Shown one piece after another: positions 43,184 through 52,061 of a stretch of DNA of 64,000 bases. The notes under the pieces were generated by a model, which was given only the letters and a program-made list of their open reading frames with translations, was not told where the DNA came from and did no database searches. Location of the stretch: the NCBI GenBank assembly GCA_947501115.1, contig CANMVX010000003.1, positions 1 to 64,000 on the forward strand, in the 5' to 3' direction. The position numbers and the translations under genes were made by a program. Positions within the stretch are counted from its first letter, which is position 1, and each line of letters starts with the position of its first letter. This stretch comes from Haliscomenobacteraceae bacterium. GTDB taxonomy: Bacteria > Bacteroidota > Bacteroidia > Chitinophagales > Saprospiraceae.

Positions 43184-44551
43184 TTACAAATCATTTTGTA
43201 CCTCCTGAGAGATAAACCATTCTATGTATTCTGGCAATACTGTAGCGGTATAATAGGGTAAATTTAATAACAGGTATGGTTTTTTATTTGGTGTCATGGC
43301 TTTTTCTATTTTAAATGGTCCACCATACATTCGTATGGCGTATGGATGCTCGGCTGCTTCAATAAATTGGTGAAGTGATTTTAAACTACCAGTACTTCCC
43401 GATTTTATTTCAATGGGTATGACCATATTTTTATAAGTATAAACCAGATCAACTTCTGCATTGGATTGTGGTTTTTCCCTAACCCAAAAATGTGGTTTAT
43501 GTGTTGTAATACTTTGGAGTGAAATTAATTCCTGTGTTACCAGATGAGGAATCACTGCCCCTTTAAATGCACTGTTCAAATCTGTCATTGAAAGCATTTC
43601 AGCTTGTATGCCTAAAGAATAATTAACCAAACCGGTATCTAAAAATTGTAGTCGTGGTGATTTCTTTAAATCTGTTTTAATGGGTGGTTGTACTTCTGTA
43701 GTAGGATAAATCAATCGTATGATTTTTGCATCATCCAATGTTCTTAATGCTTCACCTACTTCTCTTGACCGATAATTTGAATGGCCAAATCCCTGGAATT
43801 TTATCCGTTCATCTAAACTTAATGGAGCGGTATCCATAATATGTCTGATAATTTGTCGGTCTGAAGGGTTGGACGCATATTTTTCTACATCGTTTTTATA
43901 GGTGCTCCAAATACTTTCATAAATAATGGTTAAATCGGAAAGGTTGTTATCTGCTAATTCTGTTTTTATGATTTCTGGCATACCCCCAATGATGGCATAT
44001 CTATGAAATGCAATCATTAAAGTATGATGTGCATATTGTTTTACGGGTAATACTTTTAATTGTTCAAGAAGGGCAAATTTTCCGGTTGCCTCCAAATACT
44101 CCTGGAAATTTAGTGGGTGTAAATATAAAAAAGACACTCTTCCGACGGGAAAGCTTTTCACATTTTTAATGGCAAATTCCAATAGTGAACCAGCGCAAAT
44201 TACATGGAGGTGGGGTATTTCTTCGTAAAAATATCGAAGTAATTGAATAGCTATTGGACTTTCCTGTATCTCATCAATGAATAGTAGCGTATTGGGTAAT
44301 TTTTGGGACGGAATATTCTTTGCTAATAATAAAGCTTCTAAAATGGTTTTAACGTCATCAAAATCTTCAAAATATTTTTTATCTGCTGGCTTTTCTAAGT
44401 TAAGTGAAATAAGGTATTCGTAGGATTTAGCAAATTTATTGATGACAGTAGTCTTACCTACCTGTCGGGCACCTCTTAAAATAAGTGGCTTTCTAACTGG
44501 ACTTAATTTCCATTTATATAGATAATCTTCAATGTTTCTTTTAAATTCCAT
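43184..44551 (-). CDS. AAA ATPase with DUF4143 domain (third of three)
   Basis: The ATG at 44551 (MEFKRNIEDYLYKWK, 455 residues) is preferred to the one at 44596. LRGARQVGKTTVINKFA is Walker A, NTLLFIDEIQESPIAI Walker B, HVICAGSLLEFAI sensor 1, and FLYLHPLNFQEYL follows. The C-terminal part keeps NAEVDLVYTYKNMVIPIEIKSG, a full E..D..EIK PD-(D/E)xK-type motif, so this member may retain nuclease-like chemistry, unlike the first. It converges on the second ATPase with 12 bp between stops. Confidence 0.85.
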   Translation of the reverse strand: MEFKRNIEDYLYKWKLSPVRKPLILRGARQVGKTTVINKFAKSYEYLISLNLEKPADKKYFEDFDDVKTILEALLLAKNIPSQKLPNTLLFIDEIQESPIAIQLLRYFYEEIPHLHVICAGSLLEFAIKNVKSFPVGRVSFLYLHPLNFQEYLEATGKFALLEQLKVLPVKQYAHHTLMIAFHRYAIIGGMPEIIKTELADNNLSDLTIIYESIWSTYKNDVEKYASNPSDRQIIRHIMDTAPLSLDERIKFQGFGHSNYRSREVGEALRTLDDAKIIRLIYPTTEVQPPIKTDLKKSPRLQFLDTGLVNYSLGIQAEMLSMTDLNSAFKGAVIPHLVTQELISLQSITTHKPHFWVREKPQSNAEVDLVYTYKNMVIPIEIKSGSTGSLKSLHQFIEAAEHPYAIRMYGGPFKIEKAMTPNKKPYLLLNLPYYTATVLPEYIEWFISQEVQNDL

Positions 44552-44569
44552 TCCGGTACTTTTATCAAA

Positions 44570-44623
44570 TGTAACATAATAAGGGCAAATATTCATTCAT
44601 ATTGTAACAAAATAAGCCCAAAT
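44570..44623. promoter_or_regulatory. Direct repeats upstream of the third ATPase
   Basis: TGTAACATAATAAGGGCAAA (44570) and TGTAACAAAATAAGCCCAAA (44603) repeat with a 33-bp period, three helical turns, 19-72 bp upstream of the ATG at 44551. They differ from the palindromes before the other ATPases. Confidence 0.5.
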
Positions 44624-44829
44624 GGTCATTAGGGATCGTTTCTGTTGCTCAATGATTAGATTCTATCTGTTGATTCTTTTTGCGTATTTATTAAAATTTA
44701 AATCGTAATTTTATTATCGCAACCGGCATTACTGTAATTTGAATTACGATAATTATGAAATTTTATAACAGGGAAAAATCCTCTATTTTCATGAACATTT
44801 AACTTGAAATCCAAAGAGTTTTAAACTTA

Positions 44830-45597
44830 CTACCTCTTTGAACCGGCTATCATTACGCCCATCCCTCCATCTATCCGGAAATACTGGCCCGTTATAAACG
44901 AGGCATCGTCACTGGCTAAGTAATTTACCAATTTAGCCACCTCCCACGCTTTTCCTATTCTTCCAACCAAATGCATGTCAGCGCATTCCTGTAACACGGC
45001 TTCTGGATCTGCTGAAAGATTTACCGCATCTTGCAACATTGGCGTATCGATGGTTCCAGGACAAATGGCCACACTTCGAATGCTGGGCGCATAGTCAACG
45101 GCGATGCTTCGCATGAGGCCCAATTGCCCCGATTTAGAAGTTACATACGGGGCAACTTTTTCCTGAGAATAAAATGCCTGAACACTCGATATTTGTATAA
45201 CTACCCCTTTTCCGTTCTTTTGCATAGATGGAATACAGTGTTTTGCGGCCAGGAAAGATCCCTTAAGATTTACCCCCATCACAAAATCCCACTCCTCTTC
45301 CGTTGTTTCTGTAACGGTGGAATACCTCTGCACCCCAGCACTACACACCAAAGTCTGTATATTTCCCCACTTTTTTTCAGTTTCCTCTAAGGCATTAATT
45401 ATAGATTTTTCCTTTGATACATCGCATTTTACATAAATTAAATTATCCTTATATTTATCTAAATAATCATCTTCTGGTTTTTCTGTATCCCAAATACTTA
45501 CCCGTTTACCTGCTTCCAGAAAAAGGGCTGCTGAGGCAAATCCTATCCCTTTACTTCCTCCTGTTATAACAACAACCTCATTTGTAGTAATTCCCAT
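44830..45597 (-). CDS. Short-chain dehydrogenase/reductase
   Basis: The 255-residue SDR has VVITGGSKGIGFASAALF (NAD(P) loop), YVKCDVSKEKS, LVCSAGVQRYS (NNAG variant), ISSVQAF with the catalytic Ser and APYVTSKSGQLGL with Tyr and Lys. AICPGTIDTPM follows. It stands divergent to uxuA with 102 bp between. By context it may oxidise mannose to mannonolactone, or reduce fructuronate or mannonate; sequence alone cannot decide. Confidence 0.85.
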   Translation of the reverse strand: MGITTNEVVVITGGSKGIGFASAALFLEAGKRVSIWDTEKPEDDYLDKYKDNLIYVKCDVSKEKSIINALEETEKKWGNIQTLVCSAGVQRYSTVTETTEEEWDFVMGVNLKGSFLAAKHCIPSMQKNGKGVVIQISSVQAFYSQEKVAPYVTSKSGQLGLMRSIAVDYAPSIRSVAICPGTIDTPMLQDAVNLSADPEAVLQECADMHLVGRIGKAWEVAKLVNYLASDDASFITGQYFRIDGGMGVMIAGSKR

Positions 45598-45699
45598 TTT
45601 CTTTATTTAACGTTTTTCCAAATTTAGTCATTGCATTTGTAAATACCCAAAGATTCATTTATCTTCCATAGAAAATTTACACATTTTAATGCTGCTTAA

Positions 45700-46764
45700 A
45701 TGAAATTAGGTCTTGGTCTGTATAAGAGTTTACTGAATGATAGCAACTTTCAATTTGCAAAACAAGCGGGTGCAACCCATATTGTTGCTCAACTTATAGA
45801 TTATGTAAAAGGGGGTGAGAATCCTACCTTGACTAAGGATTATCTGAATGGTTGGGGCTACTCACCAAATAAAGATATACCTTGGAAATTAGATGATCTT
45901 GTTTCATTGAGAAAAAAAATTGAAAGTCATGGCCTGAAACTGGAAGCCATTGAAAATTTTGATCCCGCCCATTGGTATGATATTTTACTCGATGGTCCCC
46001 GCAAGAATGTTCAAATGGAACAGATGAAGGTGTTGATTAAAAACGTAGGTATTGCTGGCATTCCCGTTCTGGGTTATTACTTTAGTTTGGCGGGTGTTTG
46101 GGGTTGGACAAATGTTACGGAATCGAGGGGAAATGCTCCATCAGTGCGTTTTGATGCCTCTAAAATCGATATAAATGCGCCAATTCCTAATGGGATGGTG
46201 TGGAATATGCACTATGAAGAGGCCGGTGAAGGGCATCTGCAGGGTGTTTCATATACAGAAATGTGGGAACGATTATCGGAATTTTTACACATCATGTTGC
46301 CAGTGGCGGAAGAGAATGGGGTAAAATTAGTCGCGCATCCCGATGATCCTCCCATGGAAAATCTTAGAAATTCTGGAAGACTATTTACAAGTATTTCCCG
46401 ATACGAAAGGTTGCTTGAAATTTCAAATAGCCCCAGTAATGGATTTGAACTTTGCCTGGGTACGCTTCAGGAAATGCAGGAGGGAAATGTTTATGATTTT
46501 ATGGAAAAATACTTGCCGCAAGATAGAATCGGCTATATTCATTTTAGAAATGTGAAAGGAAAAGTTCCTTTTTATCAGGAGGTTTTTGTCGATGAAGGGG
46601 ATTTGGATATGGTAAGGGTAATGAAAATATTGAAAAAACATGATTATGATGGTGTTCTGATTCCAGATCATACGCCTGAAATGTCTTGTGCCGCTCCCTG
46701 GCACGCAGGTATGGCTTATGCTCTTGGATTTATGAATGGCATTATTAAATCATTAAACCATTAG
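45700..46764 (+). CDS. uxuA: Mannonate dehydratase
   Basis: The 354-residue TIM barrel matches UxuA: MKLGLGLYKSLLNDSNFQFAK, ATHIVAQLIDY, WKLDDLVSLRKKIESHGLKL, then VWNMHYEEAGEG, LVAHPDDPPMENLR, FELCLGTLQEM, IGYIHFRNVKG and GVLIPDHTPEM, which carry the metal-binding His/Cys/His/Asp set. It dehydrates D-mannonate to 2-keto-3-deoxygluconate. A DUF4432 gene starts 2 bp after its stop. It is the firmest marker that this segment handles mannonate. Confidence 0.9.
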   Translation: MKLGLGLYKSLLNDSNFQFAKQAGATHIVAQLIDYVKGGENPTLTKDYLNGWGYSPNKDIPWKLDDLVSLRKKIESHGLKLEAIENFDPAHWYDILLDGPRKNVQMEQMKVLIKNVGIAGIPVLGYYFSLAGVWGWTNVTESRGNAPSVRFDASKIDINAPIPNGMVWNMHYEEAGEGHLQGVSYTEMWERLSEFLHIMLPVAEENGVKLVAHPDDPPMENLRNSGRLFTSISRYERLLEISNSPSNGFELCLGTLQEMQEGNVYDFMEKYLPQDRIGYIHFRNVKGKVPFYQEVFVDEGDLDMVRVMKILKKHDYDGVLIPDHTPEMSCAAPWHAGMAYALGFMNGIIKSLNH

Positions 46765-46766
46765 AC

Positions 46767-47795
46767 ATGTCCTCGTCTTTTCATCAAGAAGCTGGTTGTA
46801 AGCTTCAAACAGATTGGTTGTTGAGTAATATGCCGGTCGTTTTTTTAGAAAATAAATGGTTGAAAATTGGCATTCTCATGGGTAGGGGGAGTGATATTTT
46901 TGAGTTTACCTACAAAAAGGAATCTCTGAATCTGATGCTTAGGTTAGATAAACCAATTCATAATCCGAGAGAATATATTTCCCAGCGCAGAGATACTTTG
47001 AATCAATTTGAAGATTATTATTATGGTGGCTGGCAAGAAATACTACCTAATAGTCAGCCGTTTATGTATAGAGGCGCCTCCTTAGGGCAACATGGTGAGG
47101 TTTGGCTGAATGCCTGGCAATATGCTATTCTAAATAATACGGATAGTGAAATCTCCATAAAATGCTGGAACAGACCTTTGCGCGTTCCTTTACTTATTGA
47201 AAAAATATTGACGATCAAAAAAGGTGAACCCACTTTGTTTATTGAGGAAGTTTTGACGAATGAATCTGCTGTCGATTTTTCTTATATGTGGGGTCACCAC
47301 ATTGCTTTTGGTCTTCCTTTTTTGCAAAATGGCAGCCTTATTACTACCAATGCCCAACATTTTGAAGCTGAACCTTTAATGCCTGAAAAAAGAAGGTTTT
47401 CGCCGGGAAAACAGTTCTCCTGGCCTTTAGGTCTCGATTTGGAAGGAAATTTATCAGACGCAAGTCAGGTTCCTCCAGCCAGTGATTTTCCATATTCCGA
47501 GCTACTGTATTTGTCAGGATTTCAAAAAAATGCTTACTATATTATCTCAGATGCTGAGAAAAAAGTCTCTTTTAGGTTGGATTGGAATGAAGATGATTTT
47601 CCATATATTTGGTTCTGGCAGGAAAGATATGGCATACAAGATGCTCCTTGGTGGGGAAAAACATATTCTATTGCTTTGGAGCCTTGGACAAATAAATGGT
47701 CGGCTACCCCAGAAGTGGATATCGTGAAGCATCATTGGCCAGTGTTAAAACCATTTGAAAGTAAAACTACCTCCTTGAAAGCCTCCGTTTTTTAA
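46767..47795 (+). CDS. DUF4432 family protein (aldose-1-epimerase-like fold)
   Basis: The 342-residue protein is a beta-sandwich of the galactose-mutarotase kind: LKIGILMGRGSDIFEFTYK, then YYYGGWQEILPNSQPF, GASLGQHGEVWLNAW and YMWGHHIAFGLPF, where His residues could be catalytic. IWFWQERYGIQDAPWWGKTY follows. Such proteins may interconvert sugar or sugar-acid anomers. It is cotranscribed between uxuA and the lactonase-like gene. No signal peptide is present. Confidence 0.75.
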   Translation: MSSSFHQEAGCKLQTDWLLSNMPVVFLENKWLKIGILMGRGSDIFEFTYKKESLNLMLRLDKPIHNPREYISQRRDTLNQFEDYYYGGWQEILPNSQPFMYRGASLGQHGEVWLNAWQYAILNNTDSEISIKCWNRPLRVPLLIEKILTIKKGEPTLFIEEVLTNESAVDFSYMWGHHIAFGLPFLQNGSLITTNAQHFEAEPLMPEKRRFSPGKQFSWPLGLDLEGNLSDASQVPPASDFPYSELLYLSGFQKNAYYIISDAEKKVSFRLDWNEDDFPYIWFWQERYGIQDAPWWGKTYSIALEPWTNKWSATPEVDIVKHHWPVLKPFESKTTSLKASVF

Positions 47796-47813
47796 TCTTT
47801 TGAAATGTAAACT

Positions 47814-48650
47814 ATGGAAATTAATATTACTGATTGTACCATTTTTGCTGACGGCTTGGATCATCCCGAGGGTTTAGCCTTTCATAAGGATGGCAGTCTA
47901 TGGGCCGGCGGCGAAGCGGGTCAAATATATCATATTGATCAGTCTGGTAAGGTTACGCTTTTTGCAGAAACAGGTGGATTTAATCTGGGGCTAGCTTTTC
48001 ATCCTTCCTACGAATGGTTAGCCGTTTGCGATCTCAAAAACAAATGTGTCTGGAAGCTTGACATCGAAACTAAGAACCTTTCTGTTTTTACCAAAGGTGC
48101 TCAGGGTGCATCATTTTCAATACCAAATTATCCGGTATTTGATAATCAGGGAAATTTGTATGTTTCCGATAGTGGGGCATTTCGGCAAATTAATGGAACT
48201 ATTCAAAAGTTTACTAAGAAGGGGGAGGGAATCATTTGGCATAACGGCCCCTTTAATTTTGCCAATGGAATGGCTCTTTCACCCAAAGGAGATGCCCTGT
48301 TTGTTGTTTGTTCTTTCCTGCCAGGCATTGAAAAAATAGAGATACAAAGCGATGGTAATCCAGGCATTAGATCGGTATTTGCCACCCTTCCCCAAACAGT
48401 ACCCGATGGATTAGCCTTCGATGAAGATGAAAATTTACTGGTTTCTTGTTATACGCCAAATGCCATTTATAAAATTTCACCGCAGCAGGAAGTTACCCTC
48501 CTCATTAATGATTGGGAAGCCCATACCCTAACGAATCCAACAAATATTGCTTTTGGAGGTGAGGGTGGAGCCTATTTATACGCCACCAATCTTGGTCGTT
48601 GGCACATTACAAAAATTCCTTATAAAAAACTAAGACACCAAATATTTTAA
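47814..48650 (+). CDS. SMP-30/gluconolactonase-like protein
   Basis: The 278-residue six-bladed propeller reads DGLDHPEGLAFHKDGSLWAGGEAGQIYHID, with PEG at the metal site, then DNQGNLYVSDSG, FANGMALSPKGDALFV and VPDGLAFDEDENLLVS, as in lactonases of the SMP-30 family. Beside uxuA it is a good candidate for opening mannono-1,4- or 1,5-lactone to mannonate. It is cytoplasmic as predicted. The gene ends 10 bp from a convergent gene. Confidence 0.85.
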   Translation: MEINITDCTIFADGLDHPEGLAFHKDGSLWAGGEAGQIYHIDQSGKVTLFAETGGFNLGLAFHPSYEWLAVCDLKNKCVWKLDIETKNLSVFTKGAQGASFSIPNYPVFDNQGNLYVSDSGAFRQINGTIQKFTKKGEGIIWHNGPFNFANGMALSPKGDALFVVCSFLPGIEKIEIQSDGNPGIRSVFATLPQTVPDGLAFDEDENLLVSCYTPNAIYKISPQQEVTLLINDWEAHTLTNPTNIAFGGEGGAYLYATNLGRWHITKIPYKKLRHQIF

Positions 48651-48660
48651 TATAAAAAAG

Positions 48661-49869
48661 TTAATGTATCTTAATGGTGATAAACCTCGGCCGGCAATGT
48701 GTTGGATCCGTTAAAATATCTTTGAAAAAATCAAAGGAATTTACATTATAACTAATGAGCAATTCTCCTGGTTTGGAAAGATGAGGGTATGCCTTTGCAT
48801 TATATGCATAATAGTCTAAATCTTCCTCTAATTCCGGGCAATGCCATACATTTCGTGTAGGAAAATAAGGTCCGGTAATCGACTTTGTCATTTGAATAGA
48901 TACTTCTGGTGTCATCCCGAATAGCTGATGTACCAATATCCATCGGCCATTATCGGCAGGACTCATACTTAGTTCATTAGAAACGCCTTTGGTTACACCT
49001 CTGACTTTAGTTTTATCCGCATTCCATTTTGCCCCATCCCAATAGGTCCATTGGTCAAAATTTTCAAAATTCTCCGGTTTTACACGAGCTATCAGCAGAT
49101 CCTTCTCAAGTCCCCCCGTTCCCAAAACATAAATATAGCCATCAGGATTTGGTGCACCTGCGCTTTTTGTATTTACAATGATGCCACTTCCAAAGGTAGT
49201 CATCCCAACATTTGGTGCATAAGGGAATTGAAGGGGTGTTTCTATTTGTCTAACTCCTTTTTCAAAGGGTATTGGCGTGTTTTTAGGAATAGCCAATAAG
49301 GTTACGCCTACCTGATCAAAGTCGAAAAATGAGGTGATTGGATCAATATGAGTGATTCGATAAGCAAAAATATAAAGGGTGCTGTCCTTGTCAACGTTCA
49401 CAAATCCATCGCCCAACCAGTAATATTCACCTGGCTTTGTATTTGGCGTGTTTGGTTTAAAAACAGAAGTGTTTTTTCCTGATTTATCGGTTGGGTAATA
49501 AAATTTAAAATTTTCAGCAATGGGTTCTTTCCCCTTCAATACAGCAACTACGTTGTTTACAAAATTGAAATCTTCCTTCTTTTTAAGTGTTCCATCAGCG
49601 CCAATTTCTCCAATAACGGAGTCGCTGAAAATAAATAGGGTTTCTGTGGAATCATTTGCCTGAATATATTCTTTCCCATCCATAGGAATGGCAAAGATTC
49701 CATCTCCACCAAACCATCCTTTTTTCCTTTGGAACAGCGAATTCCAATCTTGTGCGGAGGAAGCAATCTTTTCAGATTTTTCCTGCGCGGATAAAGTGGT
49801 TAAAGAAAATATTAATAATATTAAAATGATTCCGTTAACCTGAAAAGTAGGCGTTTTCGAAATTTTCAT
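48661..49869 (-). CDS. Secreted propeller protein (DUF4185/GH43-like)
   Basis: The 402-residue protein has a signal peptide (hydrophobic 13-26, cut near LSAQ). It shows repeated blades: FGGDGIFAIPMDG, LFIFSDSVIG, YYWLGDGFVN, GSGIIVNTKSAG, YIYVLGTGG, and NELSMSPADNGRWILVHQLFG. This pattern is typical of DUF4185 and similar five-bladed proteins related to GH43/GH32 folds. It probably binds or cleaves glycans outside the cell. It is divergent from the esterase gene with a GntR operator between. Confidence 0.65.
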   Translation of the reverse strand: MKISKTPTFQVNGIILILLIFSLTTLSAQEKSEKIASSAQDWNSLFQRKKGWFGGDGIFAIPMDGKEYIQANDSTETLFIFSDSVIGEIGADGTLKKKEDFNFVNNVVAVLKGKEPIAENFKFYYPTDKSGKNTSVFKPNTPNTKPGEYYWLGDGFVNVDKDSTLYIFAYRITHIDPITSFFDFDQVGVTLLAIPKNTPIPFEKGVRQIETPLQFPYAPNVGMTTFGSGIIVNTKSAGAPNPDGYIYVLGTGGLEKDLLIARVKPENFENFDQWTYWDGAKWNADKTKVRGVTKGVSNELSMSPADNGRWILVHQLFGMTPEVSIQMTKSITGPYFPTRNVWHCPELEEDLDYYAYNAKAYPHLSKPGELLISYNVNSFDFFKDILTDPTHCRPRFITIKIH

Positions 49870-49923
49870 CCTTTTTATTTTTTAAAATGTATTTAAAATA
49901 ATCTTTCATTTAAAGATAATCAT

Positions 49924-49949
49924 TAGATTTGATTATATGTTTAAACATA
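49924..49949 (+). promoter_or_regulatory. Promoter and GntR operator between divergent PUL genes
   Basis: TAGATTTG at 49924-49931 fits the TAnnTTTG -7 box. TATGTTTAAACATA at 49936-49949 is the same palindrome as the one before the GntR gene (52043-52058), placed at about +1, where a bound repressor would block the esterase transcript. It also lies 67 bp before the start of the minus-strand gene. Confidence 0.7.
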
Positions 49950-49966
49950 CTAAATATTTTTATAAA

Positions 49967-51967
49967 ATGAATCTTCCTCTACCTACTTTTCACCCCTCGG
50001 TTTTTAATAAATCTGTTCTTTTTTTACTTATTTGGATTGGATGTTCAACGGTCTCTGTCTCGGCTATGTTGAAGCTGCCTCATATTTTCAGGGATGGTAT
50101 GGTTTTGCAAAGAAATGAGGTGATTACTATCTGGGGTTGGGCTGATAAAGGGCAGGACGTTACTGTTAAGTTTAGAAATGTACAAAAAGTCGTCAAAACA
50201 GATGAGACAGGAAAATGGAAATGTGATATTGGGGTTTTTGCAGCTGGCGGACCTTATGAAATGACTATTTCTTCCGATACAACCTGGCGTTTAAATGATA
50301 TATATATAGGCGAGGTTTGGTTATGTTCGGGTCAATCTAACATGCAATATACACTAGATATGTTGGGTATTAAGACGAGCAAAGCAGATTTTAATTCACC
50401 TTATCCCATTCATTTTTTTAATGTGCAAATTGAAACCGATCTGATTCCCTCCAGAGATATCTCAGGTGGGCTTTGGCAAAATTTAAATGAAAAATCAGCC
50501 GGTCAATTATCAGGTACCGCTTATTATTTTGCAAAACATCTACAGTCTAAATTAAATGTTCCCATTGGTATTGTGGTGAGTTGTTTAGGTGCTACCACTA
50601 TAGAAACGTGGATGAGTGCTGAAGCCCTTTTACCGTTGGATGCTTTCAAATCTACTGTTGAACAAACGTTGGCACCAAATAAAACTAAAATTGAATTGCT
50701 CAAGGAGCTTGCTGAGTTTCGGATAGATTGGGATAAAAATTACTACCTGAAGTCTAAAGGAATGAAGGACAAATGGTATCTACCAGAAAACATGCCAAAG
50801 GATTGGATGGAGGTTAAATTTCCCCTTTTATGGGAAGATTTGGGGTATAATCACGATGGGGAAGTTTGGTTTCGCCAAAATTTTGACTGCCCATGTCCCT
50901 CTGTCGGCAATCAAGGGGTAATAAGTTTAAATCAAATCGACGATTATGATCGGGTTTGGTTAAACGGTACTTTCATTGGAGAATCCTTTGGTTCCAGAAA
51001 TTTCAGAAGTTATTTTTTCCCTGATTCCCTGTTGAAGGAAAAAGATAATTTGCTAGTTGTCAGGGTGTTTGATGTTGGTGGTAAAGGGGGTATTTATACC
51101 AATGCGTTTTGGGGAAATAAAATATTAAATGGCAAATGGGAAATGAAAATGGGGGATGCCATAGATGTAAATAATTTTCCGATACCCACAGTACCCAATA
51201 TGAGTGTTTTTTCTCATCCCACCGCCTTGTATAATGCAAATATTGCACCATTGTCAGCGTATAGATTTAAGGGCGTTATTTGGTATCAGGGAGAATCAAA
51301 TGCGGATAGAGCTGCGGAATACGGTGTCTTATTTCCCTCAATGATAAAGGATTGGAGAAAACTATTTAATAAACCAAATTTGCCCTTTCATTTTGTTCAA
51401 TTGGCCAATTATGGCCCCATAGATAGTTTGGCCGGTCCGAGTACCTGGGCGGAATTGCGTGCTTCACAATCCGACGCATTAAATCTGCCATTTACCTCTT
51501 TAGCAACAGCTATCGACGTAGGTGATGCCCTGGATATTCATCCGAAAGATAAAGAAACGGTTGGTAAACGATTAGCTGAGAATGCCTTAGTGCAAGATTA
51601 TGGTTTAAGGATGAAGGTGGATGCACCTAAATTAGTTAAGTCAGTTTTTTCAAATAATGGGGAAGCGGTGCTCTATTTTTCCTCCCGTTTTAAACCAGTT
51701 GCATCGGGAATAAAAATAAATTCTTTTACCGTAGCTGGGGAAGATGGCCAGTTTTTTCCTGCCAATGCTATTTTGTCAGGGAATAAAATATTTTTAAAAA
51801 GCGAGAAAGTACCAAATCTTAAATATGTAAGGTTCGGATGGGCCAATAATCCTGGGAAATGGACACTTTATGGTGAAAATGGAAGGCCATTATTACCATT
51901 TAGGACAGACCGGTTACCGTTGTTGACAGCGGCAAATATTTTCAAATTTGATCCTTTCAGTTTTTAA
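49967..51967 (+). CDS. Secreted sialate O-acetylesterase-like carbohydrate esterase
   Basis: An ATG at 49937 lies in the operator, so I start at 49967 (666 residues), where a signal peptide follows (SVLFLLIWIGCSTVSVSA). The SASA family is shown by LPHIFRDGMVLQRNEVITIWGWA, EVWLCSGQSNMQY (catalytic Ser about 122), GVIWYQGESNADRA, and DVGDALDIHPKDKE with the Asp-His pair (about 523-528). A jelly-roll insert (WFRQNFDCPCPS to VVRVFDVGGKGG) splits the esterase domain as in many Bacteroidota members. It removes acetyl groups from sugars outside the cytoplasm; the substrate need not be sialic acid. Confidence 0.85.
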   Translation: MNLPLPTFHPSVFNKSVLFLLIWIGCSTVSVSAMLKLPHIFRDGMVLQRNEVITIWGWADKGQDVTVKFRNVQKVVKTDETGKWKCDIGVFAAGGPYEMTISSDTTWRLNDIYIGEVWLCSGQSNMQYTLDMLGIKTSKADFNSPYPIHFFNVQIETDLIPSRDISGGLWQNLNEKSAGQLSGTAYYFAKHLQSKLNVPIGIVVSCLGATTIETWMSAEALLPLDAFKSTVEQTLAPNKTKIELLKELAEFRIDWDKNYYLKSKGMKDKWYLPENMPKDWMEVKFPLLWEDLGYNHDGEVWFRQNFDCPCPSVGNQGVISLNQIDDYDRVWLNGTFIGESFGSRNFRSYFFPDSLLKEKDNLLVVRVFDVGGKGGIYTNAFWGNKILNGKWEMKMGDAIDVNNFPIPTVPNMSVFSHPTALYNANIAPLSAYRFKGVIWYQGESNADRAAEYGVLFPSMIKDWRKLFNKPNLPFHFVQLANYGPIDSLAGPSTWAELRASQSDALNLPFTSLATAIDVGDALDIHPKDKETVGKRLAENALVQDYGLRMKVDAPKLVKSVFSNNGEAVLYFSSRFKPVASGIKINSFTVAGEDGQFFPANAILSGNKIFLKSEKVPNLKYVRFGWANNPGKWTLYGENGRPLLPFRTDRLPLLTAANIFKFDPFSF

Positions 51968-52011
51968 ACGAATTATTTTATCAAATTATTTATTTTTTAT
52001 TTTGAAAAAGG

Positions 52012-52058
52012 TTTGTAGTTCAAAAATTAAGTGTAATTTTCAGTATGTTTAAACATAC
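52012..52058 (+). promoter_or_regulatory. Promoter and 16-bp palindromic operator of gntR
   Basis: TTTG at 52012-52015 and TAATTTTC at 52034-52041 fit the -33 and -7 boxes of Bacteroidota with an 18-bp gap. GTATGTTTAAACATAC at 52043-52058 is a perfect palindrome only 3 bp before the ATG at 52062. The GT...AC ends are usual for GntR regulators. It should give autorepression of the whole operon. Confidence 0.75.
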
Positions 52059-52061
52059 ACT

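Noticed and set aside
44702-44750. ATCGTAATT...AATTACGAT inverted repeat in the gap before the SDR gene
   Set aside because: Arms are 9 bp with a 31-base centre in AT-rich DNA, far from either start; too weak to call.
49937-49966. Upstream ATG for the sialate-O-acetylesterase-like gene
   Set aside because: It lies inside the GntR operator and would put a charged leader before the signal peptide.
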